From: Thiogranum sp.
Lineage (GTDB): Bacteria; Pseudomonadota; Gammaproteobacteria; DSM-19610
Assembly (NCBI GenBank): GCA_024636585.1
Contig: JAGXGS010000057.1
Location: 1-50,626, forward strand
DNA: 50,626 bases
Reading direction: 5' to 3'
The notes under the pieces were generated by a model that was not told the DNA's origin, did no database searches, and saw only the letters and a list, made by a program, of their open reading frames with translations. Both the position numbers and the translations under genes were made by a program. This document shows positions 50,088 through 50,626 of this stretch, in pieces (the stretch's first letter is position 1; each line of letters begins with the position of its first letter).

Positions 50088-50399
50088 TCAGTTCAGTTTA
50101 ATCTGCACGTCAACGCCGGCAGCCAGATCGAGGCGCATCAGCGCATCAACCGTCTTGTCAGTGGGATCTACAATGTCCATGAGACGCTTGTGAGTGCGGA
50201 TTTCGTACTGATCGCGCGCGTCTTTATTGACGTGCGGCGAAATCAGGATAGTGAACCGCTCTTTCTTGGTGGGCAGCGGAATCGGGCCGCGCACCTGGGC
50301 ACCGGTCCGGCGTGCCGTTTCAACAATTTCTCGAGCCGATTGATCGATCAAACGATGATCAAACGCCTTAAGACGGATACGAATTCTTTGATTTGCCAT
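50088..50399 (-). CDS. rpsJ: 30S ribosomal protein S10
   Basis: S10 (103 aa, as in E. coli), also the NusE antitermination factor. [20 protein letters not shown] and [20 protein letters not shown] are diagnostic. GAGG lies 5 nt before the ATG. It follows tuf by 92 bp of hairpin-rich sequence, and precedes rplC by 75 bp. Confidence 0.99.
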   Translation of the reverse strand: MANQRIRIRLKAFDHRLIDQSAREIVETARRTGAQVRGPIPLPTKKERFTILISPHVNKDARDQYEIRTHKRLMDIVDPTDKTVDALMRLDLAAGVDVQIKLN

Positions 50400-50417
50400 G
50401 TCAACCTCAAAAGAACC

Positions 50418-50483
50418 GGGATAGCACGTTATCTATCCCACTGATTTCAGTCCCCGCGAAGCGGCCACCCGGCCGTCCGCGGG
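50418..50483 (-). repeat. Hairpin cluster in the tuf-rpsJ spacer
   Basis: Three adjacent inverted repeats: GGGATAG/CTATCCC (50418-50439), ACTGA/TCAGT (50440-50451), and a two-part stem CCCGCG/CGCGGG enclosing CGGCC/GGCCG (50453-50483). None is followed by a U-tract, so RNA processing, stabilisation or S10-leader-type control is more likely than termination. Confidence 0.5.
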
Positions 50484-50491
50484 CACAACAC

Positions 50492-50626
50492 TTACTCCAG
50501 GATCTTGGCTACCACGCCGGCGCCAACGGTACGGCCACCTTCGCGGATCGCAAATCGCAGACCCTCTTCCATCGCGATCGGGGCAATCAACGTCACCGTC
50601 ATCTTCACGTTGTCGCCCGGCATCAC
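50492..50626 (-). CDS. tuf: Elongation factor Tu, C-terminal fragment (window edge)
   Basis: The last 44 codons of EF-Tu, cut by the window end. The translated tail contains [20 protein letters not shown] and [14 protein letters not shown] before TAA, the conserved end of domain 3. Its position just before rpsJ is the normal end of the str operon (rpsL-rpsG-fusA-tuf), which should continue beyond the window. Confidence 0.97.
   Translation of the reverse strand: MMPGDNVKMTVTLIAPIAMEEGLRFAIREGGRTVGAGVVAKILE

Overview
The window is a 50.6 kb piece of a gammaproteobacterial chromosome, moderately GC-rich and almost fully coding. ZapD and YacG, meso-diaminopimelate-type MurE, LpxC and an LPS-type envelope, an MraZ-headed division cluster, and the block argJ-secA-M23 peptidase-dciA-lpxC-ftsZ all fit Gammaproteobacteria. 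The order rplQ...uvrA-MFS-ssb recalls Pseudomonas. However, dcw, ssb/uvrA and S10-spc-alpha are joined in one segment, and ribosomal protein S4 is of the zinc (four-cysteine) type, so this is not an enteric or a Pseudomonas; I cannot name the genus.

Layout. Positions 83-1075 (+): zapD and yacG. Positions 1088-7955: a small lipoprotein gene, argJ, secA and a membrane-anchored M23 peptidase gene on the minus strand, dciA on plus, then lpxC on minus. Positions 8200-25920 (all minus) hold the complete dcw cluster, in transcription order mraZ-rsmH-ftsL-ftsI-murE-murF-mraY-murD-ftsW-murG-murC-murB-ddlB-ftsQ-ftsA-ftsZ. Most junctions are 1-4 bp overlaps. A sigma70-like promoter with in-phase MraZ-box repeats lies upstream of mraZ. 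Two junctions hide unannotated small ORFs: a 24-codon single-membrane-segment peptide between mraY and murD, and a 57-codon Cys/Arg-rich ORF that joins murC to murB through GTGA and ATGA overlaps.

Positions 26165-31219: ssb with a strong terminator, a YajR-like MFS transporter and divergent uvrA. Positions 31343-36702 form an accessory block between uvrA and rplQ: an Rv2258c-like winged-helix methyltransferase, a divergent AraC-type regulator, a HemN-like radical SAM enzyme with an Arg-rich tail and a possible 19-codon ORF just upstream, a periplasmic cytochrome P460-family protein, and a SAM hydroxide adenosyltransferase (DUF62). Three of its five genes encode SAM-using enzymes.

Positions 36727-50626 (minus) carry the end of tuf followed by S10 (rpsJ to rpsQ), spc (rplN to rpmJ) and alpha (rpsM to rplQ), ended by a strong terminator. 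A promoter-like sequence precedes rpsM, and a REP/BIME-like double hairpin sits between rpsJ and rplC. Together the window covers the lipid II pathway and divisome assembly, Sec export, replication and repair accessory proteins, and most ribosomal proteins. The most novel material is the two dcw small ORFs, the SAM-rich accessory block and the hairpin element in the S10 operon.
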